Positions 8,818 to 16,964 of a stretch of 55,579 nucleotides of DNA are shown one piece after another. The stretch's first letter is position 1; each line of letters starts with the position of its first letter. The position numbers and the translations under genes are program-made. Source of the DNA: Sandaracinus sp. (GTDB lineage Bacteria > Myxococcota_A > Polyangia > Polyangiales > Houyiibacteriaceae); the NCBI GenBank assembly GCA_002699025.1, contig PABA01000216.1, positions 1 through 55,579 on the forward strand, given 5' to 3'. The notes under the pieces were generated by a model. It had not been told where the DNA came from. It saw nothing but the letters and a program-made list of their open reading frames with translations, and ran no database searches.

Positions 8818-9636
8818 GTGCCGGAGCTGCCGGAGGTCGAGATCGCCGGGCGCAACCTGCGCCGCTGGTGCGAGGGGGAGCGGGTCGAGCGGGCCCGCGT
8901 GCACGACGCGCGCATCCTCGCGGACGGCCGCCCGCGCGCCTTCACGACCCGGCTGAAGGGGCGCCGCGTCGGACCCTTCACGCGCCTCGGCAAGCACCTG
9001 CTCGTGGACCTCGACGACGGCCAGCGCCTCTGGCTGCACCTCGGCATGAGCGGCAAGCTCCTCTGGCGCGCCCCCGGCGAGGCCCTCGCGCCCCACACGC
9101 GCGTCGAGCTCCGCTTCGCCCACGGCACGCTCTGTTTCCGCGACCCGCGCCTCTTCGGCGGCGCCTTCGTCGGCGCGCCCGAGGAGGTCGCCGCGCAGGC
9201 GCACCTCGAGCGCCTCGGGCCCGACTTCATGGCGCTGCGCGACGCCGAGGCCCTGCGCGAGGCCCTCGAAGGTCGCCGCCCCCGCCCGCTCAAGGTCGCG
9301 CTGATGGATCAGGCCCGCGTCGCCGGCCTCGGCAACATCCAGGTCGCCGAGGGGCTCTTCCGCGCCGGCCTCCACCCGAGCACGCCCACGCACGACCTGG
9401 ACGCCGCCGGTTGGCGGGCGCTCTTCGACGGGCTCCATGCCACCCTCGCCCACACGCTCGCCGCGACCGAAGCCGACGAGGTCGCCTACGTCAGCGACGG
9501 CGCCCACGTGGAGAGCCCCTTCCTCGTCTACGGTCGCGAAGACGAGCCCTGCCCCCGCTGCGCGACCCCCCTCGTCCGCACCAAGCACGCGGGACGCAGC
9601 ACCTTCCTCTGCCCCACCTGCCAACCGGAGCCCTGA
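8818..9636 (+). CDS. mutM: Formamidopyrimidine-DNA glycosylase (Fpg)
   Basis: A 272-residue DNA repair glycosylase/AP lyase that removes 8-oxoguanine and ring-opened purines. The GTG start is chosen because the mature family N-terminus P-E-L-P-E-V-E follows it directly; Pro2 is the catalytic nucleophile and Glu3 the helper acid. LHLGMSGKL in the N-terminal domain, the H2TH region (LMDQARVAGLGNIQVAEGLF, with the N-I pair) and the C-terminal zinc finger with two CxxC pairs (EPCPRC and FLCPTC, last 30 residues) are all present, so the enzyme looks complete. It may be co-transcribed with the lipoprotein gene that starts one base after its stop codon. Confidence 0.95.
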   Translation: MPELPEVEIAGRNLRRWCEGERVERARVHDARILADGRPRAFTTRLKGRRVGPFTRLGKHLLVDLDDGQRLWLHLGMSGKLLWRAPGEALAPHTRVELRFAHGTLCFRDPRLFGGAFVGAPEEVAAQAHLERLGPDFMALRDAEALREALEGRRPRPLKVALMDQARVAGLGNIQVAEGLFRAGLHPSTPTHDLDAAGWRALFDGLHATLAHTLAATEADEVAYVSDGAHVESPFLVYGREDEPCPRCATPLVRTKHAGRSTFLCPTCQPEP

Positions 9637-9637
9637 G

Positions 9638-10576
9638 ATGCGCGCCGCGCCCTTCCTCCTCGCTCTCGCCCTCGCCGCCGCCGCCGGCTGCTCCCCCCTC
9701 CCCGAGCAGCGCGCCGTCCGCGGCCTCTACCAGGACCTGCGCAAGACCGTGCAGTTCCGCGAGAGCAACGACTGGGTCGTCGACGAGCTCGAGGTCGAGG
9801 ACGCGGCCGAGACCGTCATGCACAGCGTCTGCAAGACGGACCGGGAGACGCGCGAGGATCTGCGCATGTGGCTCGAGCAGCAGATCGAGGCCGAGGGCGG
9901 GCCCTCCCGGGCGCAGTACGAGGCCGAGGGCGAGATGAACGGGCAGATCCGCGAGGCCCGGCGCCTCGAGCGGGTGCGGGCGCTCCTCGACCGGGTCGAG
10001 GACGCGGCCTCCGAGTGCCCCTACTGGGTCGAGCGCGACGAGCGCTACGCGGGGCTCGAGGGCGACGAGGGACGCTTCGTCGTCTTCCTCGAGAGCCGGG
10101 GCGGCGGGGCCATGCTGCTCTCCAAGACCGACGAGGGCGAGCACGAGGTGCGGATCGGCGGCGGCGGCGGCGGGCGGCTGATGCCGGGCTTCGGGATCTC
10201 GCGGCGGCTCACGCTGGCGATCGGCTTCGAGGTGGGCGTCGACGGGCGCCTGCCGGAGAACGCGGGGGGCAGCCGGAGCTTCGAGGCGGTCTTCGCGACG
10301 GCCGTGCCGCTGCTCCTGCGCATCACGGACATGAACCGGGTGGTCGACCTCGAGATCTCGCTGACGAGCCGCTACGAGGACGACACGCGCCACGGCTTCC
10401 GCGTCGGCATCGGCTACGGGCTGACGACGCCGCGGGTGGCCGGGTTGATGCCCTACGGCGTGGCCTGGATCGGCTACCAGCAGATGCCCTCGGCGTACGG
10501 GCTGCCGACCGAGCACACCATCTGGCTGGGCACGCGGGTCGGCTTCGACTGGGCCCCGGGCAGCCGCGCGCGTTAG
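9638..10576 (+). CDS. Hypothetical lipoprotein
   Basis: A 312-residue protein whose ATG follows the mutM stop by one base. The N-terminus is a lipoprotein signal (hydrophobic run ending AAAAGC, Cys near residue 17), so it should be lipid-anchored on the periplasmic side of a membrane. The first half is charged and helical (for example DRETREDLRMWLEQQIEAEG). The second half alternates short strands with Gly and aromatic residues and ends in a strand-like WLGTRVGFDW, which looks like a small beta-sandwich or barrel portion. No known family is recognised. The link to DNA repair is positional only. Confidence 0.82.
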   Translation: MRAAPFLLALALAAAAGCSPLPEQRAVRGLYQDLRKTVQFRESNDWVVDELEVEDAAETVMHSVCKTDRETREDLRMWLEQQIEAEGGPSRAQYEAEGEMNGQIREARRLERVRALLDRVEDAASECPYWVERDERYAGLEGDEGRFVVFLESRGGGAMLLSKTDEGEHEVRIGGGGGGRLMPGFGISRRLTLAIGFEVGVDGRLPENAGGSRSFEAVFATAVPLLLRITDMNRVVDLEISLTSRYEDDTRHGFRVGIGYGLTTPRVAGLMPYGVAWIGYQQMPSAYGLPTEHTIWLGTRVGFDWAPGSRAR

Positions 10577-10637
10577 AGACCGGCCCCTGGCCGCCCGATC
10601 GGGCCGAATCCCGGGAGATACCGCCGCTGGGTCTCGC

Positions 10638-10774
10638 GCTCCACGCTCGGGCTCGAGCTCCTCCCTCGGGCTCCCAGCTCCACGCTCGGGCTCGAGCTGG
10701 GCTCCACGCTCGAGCTGGGCTCCACGCTCGAGCTGGGCTCCACGCTCGGGCTGGGCTCCACGCTCGGGCTCTCC
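10638..10774. repeat. Tandem repeat, 18-bp unit (CTCCACGCTCGAGCTGGG)
   Basis: Five copies of an 18-bp unit begin near 10678, 10702, 10720, 10738 and 10756, with degenerate copies before them. The rest of the intergenic stretch 10577-11013, between two converging genes, shows no further gene: reading frames through it are low-complexity Ser/Pro/Glu or Ala/Arg strings produced by the repeat. The core CGCTCGGGCTC also dominates the array at 30.8-31.2 kb. Confidence 0.9.
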
Positions 10775-11013
10775 CGCCTCGTCGAAAGAGGCCCGCCCCG
10801 CACGCCCGTGGGGGGTCGGCGCGCGAGGCGGACCGGGCTCCCGTGCTGCAGGAGCCGGGCCACGCGACGGGGTCGGCCACGAACGCGGCGACGGGGCGTC
10901 GAACGTGGGCCCTCCCCGACGAGCGTGGGCGGCACACCACGCTCCCCGCGGCGACACCGCGAACGCGGCGCGGTCCCGACGCGGAACGGAGCGCAGCTTC
11001 GCCTCGCCCCCCT

Positions 11014-13458
11014 TCACCGCTCGGGCGGATCCGCGAAGTGCCAGCGCTCGAGGCCGGCGCCGAAGCGCTCGGTCGGGCCGAAGTCCCAGCCCTGGAGCGC
11101 CGGGTCCGCGAGGATGCGCTCCGCCGCGAAGAGGAGCGGCAGGTTGGGCAGCCGCTCGGAGGTCAGCGCGAGGAGCGCATCCCGCAGCTGGGCCCGCCGC
11201 TCCGGATAGAGCGCGTGCTTCTCCCGCTCGACCAGCGCGTCCACCTCGTCGTCGTAGGCGTCGTGGCGCGCGCTCGCCGAGTAGGTCCCCTGCACGATGG
11301 GGAGGTTCCAGTAGCGCCGCGGCGGCGCGTCCCGCAGCCCGCGCACGATGTGGAGCAGCAGCCCGCCATGCCCGCGCGCCAGGTAGGCCCGATGGCTGCT
11401 CGGCACCTCGCGGAGGTCCACGGTCACGCCCGCCTCCTGCAGGTCCCGCGCGAGGTGCGTCGCGATCTCCCGATCGGTCGCGGACGGGCCGTGGAGCAGC
11501 GGGAGCGCCGTCTCGGTCGCGCCGAGCTCCTCCAGCGCCGCCCGGGCCGCCTCGCGATCGTGCGCGACCCGCTCCGTGCCCGGCGGCGGCTCGCCGGGCA
11601 CCGGCACGTGCGCCACCCGCCCCGCCTCGCCGTACACCTCGGCGGCGAGGATCTCCCGGTCGATGGCCTGGAGCAGCGCCCGGCGCACGGCCCGGCGCCG
11701 GAGGAGCGGGTGCTCGAGGTCCGGGTGGAGGAAGATGAACCCCGAGCCCGGCCGGATGCGCACGGCCTCGGGGCGCTCCCGCGCGATCTGCCGGGCCTGC
11801 TCCATGGTGATCGCGTTGGGGATCGTGATGTCCACCTCGCCCGCGAGGAACGCGGCGATGAGCGCGTCGACCTCCATGCGCCGCTCGACGACGCGCCCGA
11901 TGGCCGGCGCCGATCCGACGAAGTGCGGGTTCGGCTCGAGCACGACCTCCTCGCCGTCCGCGTACGAGGCGACCCGGTAGGGCCCGAGGGCGGGCACGGG
12001 GTGGGCGCGGCGGTGGTCGCGGATCGCGTCGTAGCTGCCCTCCTCGAAGACCGCATCGAGCACGTGGCTCGGCCAGGCCAGCGGCGACTCGAGCGCCTGG
12101 GCGAGGCGCCCGTCCCAGGTCACGACCAGCGTGCGGTCGTCGGGCGCCTCCCAGCGGAGCGCGTGCTCGGGCTCGAAGGCGTCCCAGGGGAGCGTGAGGT
12201 CCCGCGCGACGAGCGGGCGTCCGTCCGACCACATCAGCCCCTCGCGGAGGCGCCAGGTCACCTCCACCTCGCCGCTCGCGGCGAAACGCACGAGCTCGTT
12301 GTCGATGCCGGGCACGCGCTCGATGGCGAGCGGGAGCGGCTCCTCCGCGCCCGGCGGCGTCGGCATCAGCGACCAGCCCACCCCCTGCCAGGCGGTGCTC
12401 GCGAGGAGCGTGGAGATGCGGTTGGCGCCGATGACGAGCTCGCCGCGGGTCGAGGTGGGGCGCGGCCGCGCCGGCACGGGCGCGGGCTCGGGCGCGGGTG
12501 GGCTCGCCGGCTCGGGGATGGCGAGGGCGACGGCGACCCCGGCAGCCAGGGGGAGGACGACCCGGGCGCCGCGATCGAGGAGGAGCGCCCGGTCGGCCCG
12601 GCCCCGGCGCTGGAGCGCGTGGGCGGCGATGGTGACGATCAGCGCCGCCGAGCTGAGGACGTAGGCGATGAGGAAGAGGAGGTCGGCGAGCGTGAGGTAG
12701 GTGACCGAGGGGAGGTTGCCCGCGACCGTGAACTGGAAGGCGAAGCAGCTCAGGAGCGCCGTGACGCCGATGGAGCTCCGGGGCGCGACGGTCTCGGCGG
12801 GAAGGAAGAGCGCGACCAGCGCGACCAGCGCGATGATCGCCAGCGGCAGGAAGAGCTTCAGGGCGACCGTGAGGATCGGGCGCTGGAGGCGCACCTCGTA
12901 GGCGACGTGATGGACCGTCGTCGGGAGGCCCTCGCGGGAGAGCAGGCCGAGGTCCGAGCTGACCGTGCGGCGCTCCACGCGCGGGTGGAACTCGGGCTCG
13001 TAGAGCCAATCGGTGAGGCTGAAGCGCTCGGCCATGCCGCTTCCGGCCGCGTCCGGGACCAGGCGCCCGTGCTCCTCGGGCAGCTCGAGGACGACGGCGA
13101 CGACCTGCTCGTCGTAGGGGAAGCGCTGCATGGGGAACTCGCCCCGGAGCGTGCCGCGGACGCGCCAGCGGGCCGTGTGCCAGTCGCGGTCCGACTCCTG
13201 GCCGAGGGAGGTGCGGCGGAGCTCGGCGGCGTTCGCGACCTGGAGCTGGGTCGGGTCGAAGTCGCCGCGCCACTTCGCCCAGAGGTCGAAGTCCACGTCG
13301 ACCATGCCGTCCTTGAGGGCGAGGCGGGTGACGTCGTGGAGGTAGACGCCGACGTAGACGTCGCGGCGGGGGGCCGGATCGGCGCGCGCGGAAGACGCGG
13401 CGGCGGCGACGAGCAGCAGCGCGGGGAGGAAGGCGCGGAGGTGCCGGCCGGAGGCCAT
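11014..13458 (-). CDS. Pentameric ligand-gated ion channel fused to a peptide-type substrate-binding protein
   Basis: An 814-residue two-part envelope protein. Residues 1-26 are a signal peptide. Residues about 32-194 resemble the pLGIC extracellular beta-sandwich: LWAKWRGDFDP near 59 (loop D-like) and the Pro-loop F-P-Y-D-E-Q at 113-118, with no Cys pair, as in prokaryotic members. Four membrane segments follow: M1 about 197-219, M2 226-248 (pore; SSIGVTALLSC), M3 254-281 beginning LPSVTYLTLADLL, which matches the LPxxxYxT start of M3, and M4 299-315. In pLGICs the chain after M4 leaves on the outer face. Here a Pro/Ala linker (315-336) leads to a complete SBP_bac_5 domain (338-814) with TWRLREGLMWSDGRPL, EPNPHFVG and RRALLQAIDREILAAEVYG, as in DppA/OppA. 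Both halves are uninterrupted in one frame with uniform codon use. No peptide-transporter genes lie nearby. Likely a peptide-responsive channel; ligand and ion are unknown. Confidence 0.9.
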   Translation of the reverse strand: MASGRHLRAFLPALLLVAAAASSARADPAPRRDVYVGVYLHDVTRLALKDGMVDVDFDLWAKWRGDFDPTQLQVANAAELRRTSLGQESDRDWHTARWRVRGTLRGEFPMQRFPYDEQVVAVVLELPEEHGRLVPDAAGSGMAERFSLTDWLYEPEFHPRVERRTVSSDLGLLSREGLPTTVHHVAYEVRLQRPILTVALKLFLPLAIIALVALVALFLPAETVAPRSSIGVTALLSCFAFQFTVAGNLPSVTYLTLADLLFLIAYVLSSAALIVTIAAHALQRRGRADRALLLDRGARVVLPLAAGVAVALAIPEPASPPAPEPAPVPARPRPTSTRGELVIGANRISTLLASTAWQGVGWSLMPTPPGAEEPLPLAIERVPGIDNELVRFAASGEVEVTWRLREGLMWSDGRPLVARDLTLPWDAFEPEHALRWEAPDDRTLVVTWDGRLAQALESPLAWPSHVLDAVFEEGSYDAIRDHRRAHPVPALGPYRVASYADGEEVVLEPNPHFVGSAPAIGRVVERRMEVDALIAAFLAGEVDITIPNAITMEQARQIARERPEAVRIRPGSGFIFLHPDLEHPLLRRRAVRRALLQAIDREILAAEVYGEAGRVAHVPVPGEPPPGTERVAHDREAARAALEELGATETALPLLHGPSATDREIATHLARDLQEAGVTVDLREVPSSHRAYLARGHGGLLLHIVRGLRDAPPRRYWNLPIVQGTYSASARHDAYDDEVDALVEREKHALYPERRAQLRDALLALTSERLPNLPLLFAAERILADPALQGWDFGPTERFGAGLERWHFADPPER

Positions 13459-13571
13459 CGGACGCGAGCCTACCGCGGCGTGGGCGATGGCGAGGCGGCG
13501 ATCGGACCGCAGGAGAACGCAGGCAAGCGGGGTGAGAGCACCGCGAGAACGGAATTCACCCACAGCGGAGC

Positions 13572-13600
13572 TTGTCTGACTGAAATTTTGCGTCTACATT
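13572..13600 (+). promoter_or_regulatory. Promoter-like element for the candidate RNA
   Basis: TTGTCT (13572-13577) and TACATT (13595-13600) are separated by exactly 17 bases and lie in a conspicuous AT-rich island (about 13570-13610). Each matches the sigma-70 consensus at four of six positions. Transcription would start near 13607 on the plus strand, away from the ion-channel gene whose start is at 13458. Confidence 0.4.
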
Positions 13601-13606
13601 GTTTGT

Positions 13607-13917
13607 GCCGATGGACGAGAACGCGACCGAGTGGGGGCGAGCGGGCTGCGACCCGCGACCTGGGGGGGGCGCCCCGACCCGCTCGCGTCTCGGCCGTCGG
13701 TGTCCAACGGCTCGACGTGGGTTCCGATCGCGTCGACCGCCGTTCGCTGCTCCGAGCCCAGCGTGGCCGCGACCCCTCGGCATCCGCCGACCCGGCGTGG
13801 CGACCGACGGGCGGCGAGGAGCGAGCGGCATGTGAGGGGGGTGGCCCGCGTGGTGTGCGGGGAAGAGGCGGCTCGTCCGCCCGTGAGGCTCGGCCATGCG
13901 CCGGGCCTCACGTTTTT
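13607..13917 (+). ncRNA. Candidate structured non-coding RNA of about 310 nt
   Basis: The 501-bp gap 13459-13959 has no convincing protein gene: the plus-strand frame from 13611 is Arg-rich and has many A/T third positions, unlike the genes around it. It does contain a promoter-like element at 13572-13600 and a strong plus-strand intrinsic terminator at 13883-13917. Between them lie several perfect short stems, for example CGAGCGGG/CCCGCTCG around 13640-13683, GCCGT/ACGGC near 13693-13711, TCGACG/CGTCGA at 13712-13736 and GGCGG/CCGCC near 13868-13882. No match to tmRNA, RNase P, SRP or 6S RNA signatures was seen. The exact 5' end is a guess. GC-rich DNA folds easily, so the stems alone prove little; the terminator is the strongest evidence. 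Confidence 0.45.
13883..13917 (+). terminator. Rho-independent terminator, plus strand
   Basis: An 11-bp stem (GTGAGGCTCGG 13883-13893 with CCGGGCCTCAC 13901-13911, one G-T pair) with a 7-nt loop is followed at once by GTTTTT. It was the only T5 tract found behind a stem anywhere in the window. The T-run lies on the plus strand only, so it cannot serve the flanking minus-strand genes and implies a plus-strand transcript. Confidence 0.75.
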
Positions 13918-13959
13918 CTGGGGGAGGGACCGTGTGCGGCGCTCGCAGGAAGCGACGCC

Positions 13960-15096
13960 TCAGGCGTCGACACCGACCGCGTCCACGACCCGCTCGAAGC
14001 CCTCCGCCCGGGCCCGCTCGGCCAGGCCCAGGGCCAGCCGCCGCGGCAAGGTCGGCCCCTCGTAGACGAACGCCGTGTAGAGCTGCACCAGTGTCGCCCC
14101 GGCCCGGATGCGCGCCCAGGCGTCGTCCACGCTCTCGATGCCGCCCACGCCCACGAGCACCAGCCGCTCGCCCACGCGCCGCCGGAGCCGACGCATCACC
14201 TCGAGGGCCCGCGCCTTCAAGGGCGCCCCGCTCAGCCCGCCGGCGCCGATGCGCTCCAGCGCCGCCGCCCCCGTCTGCAGCCCGCTCCGCGCGATGGTCG
14301 TGTTCGTCGCGATGATCCCCTCGAGGCCGAGCTCCAGCGCGAGCTCCGCCACCGCGTCCACGTCCGCGTCCGCGAGGTCCGGCGCGATCTTCACCAGCAG
14401 CGGTACCCGCCGCGGCGCCCGGTAACGACGCCCGCGCGTCTCGGGCCCGCTCGCCGGCGCCGGCGGCGCGACCTCGTCGAGCGTCGCGCGCACCGCCGCG
14501 AGGAGCGGGCGCAGCTTCTCGACCGCCTGCAGATCGCGCAGGCCCGGCGTGTTCGGCGAGGAGACGTTCACCACGAAGTAGTCCGCCGAGGCCCCGAGCC
14601 GCCGCGTGGACGCCACGTAGTCCTCGATGGCCCGCTCCTCGGGCACGACCTTGGTCTTGCCCACGTTCACGCCGACGATCGTCCGCCGCCGCCCCGCGAG
14701 CCGCGGCGCCGCCGCCGCCGAGCCGTGGTTGTTGAAGCCCATGCGGTTGATCAGGGCCCGGTCCGCCGGGAGCCGGAAGAGCCGCGGCTGCGGGTTGCCG
14801 ACCTGCCCCTCGCCGGTGAGCGTGCCCACCTCGACGAAGCCGAAGCCGAGGGCGCCGAGCGCCTCGAAGGCGACCGCGTCCTTGTCGAAGCCCGCCGCGA
14901 GCCCGACCGGCGTCGGGAAGCGCAGGCCGAGCGCCTGGACCTCGAGCGCCGGATCGTCGGGGAGGCTGCGGGCGCGGAGCGCGTCGAGGGCGCCGGGCGT
15001 GGCCTCGAGGGCGCGGAGCCCGGCGAAGGCCAGGTGGTGGGCGCGCTCGGGGTCGAGGCGCGCGAGCAGGGGCCAGGCGAGGCGCCGGTAGAGCAT
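13960..15096 (-). CDS. pyrD: Dihydroorotate dehydrogenase (quinone), class 2
   Basis: A 378-residue FMN enzyme oxidising dihydroorotate to orotate in pyrimidine synthesis, passing electrons to the membrane quinone pool. The class 2 N-terminal membrane-associating helix ([20 protein letters not shown]) is present. The barrel shows [51 protein letters not shown] (Ser at the catalytic-base position that marks class 2), [10 protein letters not shown], and [14 protein letters not shown] near the FMN phosphate site. An extra stretch (about residues 205-220, rich in Arg and Gly) lengthens the protein over typical members. It is divergent from the TlpA-like gene (50 bp between starts). Confidence 0.95.
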   Translation of the reverse strand: MLYRRLAWPLLARLDPERAHHLAFAGLRALEATPGALDALRARSLPDDPALEVQALGLRFPTPVGLAAGFDKDAVAFEALGALGFGFVEVGTLTGEGQVGNPQPRLFRLPADRALINRMGFNNHGSAAAAPRLAGRRRTIVGVNVGKTKVVPEERAIEDYVASTRRLGASADYFVVNVSSPNTPGLRDLQAVEKLRPLLAAVRATLDEVAPPAPASGPETRGRRYRAPRRVPLLVKIAPDLADADVDAVAELALELGLEGIIATNTTIARSGLQTGAAALERIGAGGLSGAPLKARALEVMRRLRRRVGERLVLVGVGGIESVDDAWARIRAGATLVQLYTAFVYEGPTLPRRLALGLAERARAEGFERVVDAVGVDA

Positions 15097-15146
15097 CGGC
15101 GCTGCTCTACCACGTTTGTACGCGGCTTCGACGCGCTGCTACCGTG

Positions 15147-15734
15147 ATGGCCATGCGCGGCGCCCCCGATCGTCGCGGCTCCCGCACGGCGCGCCGCCCC
15201 CTCCGTCCCCTCCGCGCGGCGCTCTGGGCCCTCGGGCTGAGCGCGCTCGTCGCGCTCCCGGCCGCCGCCGCGCCCACCCCCGGCGGCCCCGGCCGAACCC
15301 CGGTCGTCGGCGACGTGGCCCCGGCCATCGGCGGCCAGCGCGTGAGCGGCGGCGACCCGGTCAGCCTCGAGCAGCTCGGCGGGCGCGTCGTCATCCTCGA
15401 CTTCTGGGCCACCTGGTGCGGGCCCTGCCGGGCCATGTCGCCGATCCTCGATCTGATGCACCGGCGCCACCACGACCAGGGCCTCTCGGTCGTGGGCCTG
15501 ACGGACGAGCCGGGCGCCCACGTGCGCGCGCACCTCCAGCGGCATCCGGTGGCCTACACGATCGCCAGCGACGCCCGCGGCACGCTCCGGCGCTACGCCA
15601 TCTCGGGCATCCCGACGCTCATCGTCGTCGACCGGGCCGGGAAGGTCCGGCACGTCGCCCAGGGCGTGGACCCCTCGGCGATCACCCAGCTCGAGACCGT
15701 CGTCCGGCAGCTCCTCGCCGAACCCGCCCCGTAG
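15147..15734 (+). CDS. TlpA-like periplasmic thioredoxin
   Basis: A protein of about 195 residues with an N-terminal hydrophobic export signal (WALGLSALVALPAAAAP) and a thioredoxin fold of the TlpA/ResA/AhpC-TSA type. The redox motif is WCGPC (residues about 90-94) in LDFWATWCGPCR, followed by the cis-Pro loop SGIPTLIVVD, which is conserved in thioredoxins. Likely a periplasmic disulfide reductase, for example for cytochrome c maturation or repair of oxidised Cys. Three possible starts (GTG 15144, ATG 15147, ATG 15153) differ by only a few residues. The partner protein cannot be deduced from the neighbours. Confidence 0.88.
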   Translation: MAMRGAPDRRGSRTARRPLRPLRAALWALGLSALVALPAAAAPTPGGPGRTPVVGDVAPAIGGQRVSGGDPVSLEQLGGRVVILDFWATWCGPCRAMSPILDLMHRRHHDQGLSVVGLTDEPGAHVRAHLQRHPVAYTIASDARGTLRRYAISGIPTLIVVDRAGKVRHVAQGVDPSAITQLETVVRQLLAEPAP

Positions 15735-15937
15735 CGCGCGACCTTCGGCCGCACCGCCTCCGCCCACCGCTCACCGCACTCGACTTCCGCCGGCTTCGAT
15801 CGACGAATCCGCGGCGGCCGCTTCGCGGAGCAGGGCCCGAAGCCAGCGATCCCACGTCGGATCGTCGGCCAGGCGCACGACGACCGCTCCGCGGATCGGC
15901 TCGCGAGGCGCTCGACAGCCCGACCGGTGGCCCGCGC

Positions 15938-16954
15938 TCAGCCGCGGGCGCGGCGGAGGCCGTTCTTCACGATGCGATCGAGGAGCGCCTCGTAGTCGAG
16001 CCCGGCGGCCTCGGCCGCGCTCGCGAACTCCTCCCCCCAGGCCACGTCCGGGTTCGGGTTCGCCTCGAGGAAGTAGAGCTTGCCCTCCGGCGTCAGCCGG
16101 AAGTCGATGCGCACGTAGCCGTCCACGTTCAGCGCCCGGCAGATGCGCCGCGCGAGCTTCGGGAGCTTCCGCTCGACCTCCTCGGGGAGCGGCCGCGCCG
16201 GCCCGATGTCGATGCCGTGCTTCTTCTGGTAGCCGACGTCCCACTTCACCTTCCGCGTCGCGATCCGCGGCGCGTCGGCGGGCAGCCCGTCGAGGAAGAG
16301 CTCCCAGGTCGGCAGGACGCGCAGCCGGTGGTTGCCCAGCACGGCCACGTAGAGCTCGCGCCCGTCGATGAACTGCTCGGCCACGGCGTCGGTCCCGACC
16401 GTCCGGTGCACGAAGGCGACCCGCTCGGCCAGCGCCTCGTCGCTCGTCACCACCGAGGCCTGCGCGATCCCCTCGGACCCCTCCGCCACCAGGCTCTTCA
16501 CGATCACCGGGAAGGCCAGCGACTTCGGCCGCCGCACCTTTCGCCCCCGCGGGAAGACCGCGAAGCGCGGCACGGGGATCCGGTGGTACGCGAGCACCTT
16601 CTTCGAGAGCGCCTTGTCGCGCGCGAGGATCAGCCCGCGCGGGTTGCAGCCCGTGTAGGCCACGCGCTTCAGCTCGAGGTAGCTCGCCACGTAGGCGTCG
16701 TAGAGCACCTCCCCGTGGAACTCCTCGAGGAGGTTGAAGACGACGTCCGGCTCCCAGTCGTCGATCGCCCGCCGCAGCGGCGCGAGCTCGTCCCGCAGGC
16801 CGAGCGGCATGACCGTGTGGCCGAGCTCCTCGAGCCCGGTCTTCACGTCCCACTCGGTCTTCACCTCGAGGAACTCCTCCTCCGGGAGCCCCTCGATGGT
16901 CGGCGGGGGCACGAGCGTCTCGTGGACGATCTGGAGGACGCGGAGCTTGGGCAT
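15938..16954 (-). CDS. ATP-grasp ligase, D-Ala-D-Ala ligase-like
   Basis: A 338-residue cytoplasmic ATP-grasp enzyme forming an amide bond through an acyl-phosphate. Motifs include CNPRGLILARDKALSKKVL (pre-ATP-grasp/lid start), FPVIVKSLVAEGSEGI, FIDGRELYVAVLG, and the Mg-binding VDGYVRIDFR with FLEANPNPDVAW near residue 296. The nearest known family is Ddl/carboxylate-amine ligase. The N-terminal domain (LRVLQIVHETLVPPPTIEG) is not that of housekeeping Ddl. The gene follows the zinc peptidase gene with a 10-bp gap, so a joint role in making or processing a small peptide or a modified peptidoglycan piece is plausible but unproven. The 203 bp after its stop (15735-15937) contain no supported gene. 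Confidence 0.85.
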   Translation of the reverse strand: MPKLRVLQIVHETLVPPPTIEGLPEEEFLEVKTEWDVKTGLEELGHTVMPLGLRDELAPLRRAIDDWEPDVVFNLLEEFHGEVLYDAYVASYLELKRVAYTGCNPRGLILARDKALSKKVLAYHRIPVPRFAVFPRGRKVRRPKSLAFPVIVKSLVAEGSEGIAQASVVTSDEALAERVAFVHRTVGTDAVAEQFIDGRELYVAVLGNHRLRVLPTWELFLDGLPADAPRIATRKVKWDVGYQKKHGIDIGPARPLPEEVERKLPKLARRICRALNVDGYVRIDFRLTPEGKLYFLEANPNPDVAWGEEFASAAEAAGLDYEALLDRIVKNGLRRARG

Positions 16955-16964
16955 GGACCTTCCG

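Noticed and set aside
13594-13911. Small protein gene on either strand opposite the channel gene
   Set aside because: Third-position composition is unlike the coding genes here and the products are Arg-rich with no domain; a non-coding transcript fits better.
15771-15880. Minus-strand reading frame of about 35 codons downstream of the ATP-grasp gene (VRLADDPTWDRWLRALL at its start)
   Set aside because: It reads like protein but has only a weak GTG start, no ribosome site and no match; it could be a remnant of a lost gene. Not enough to call.
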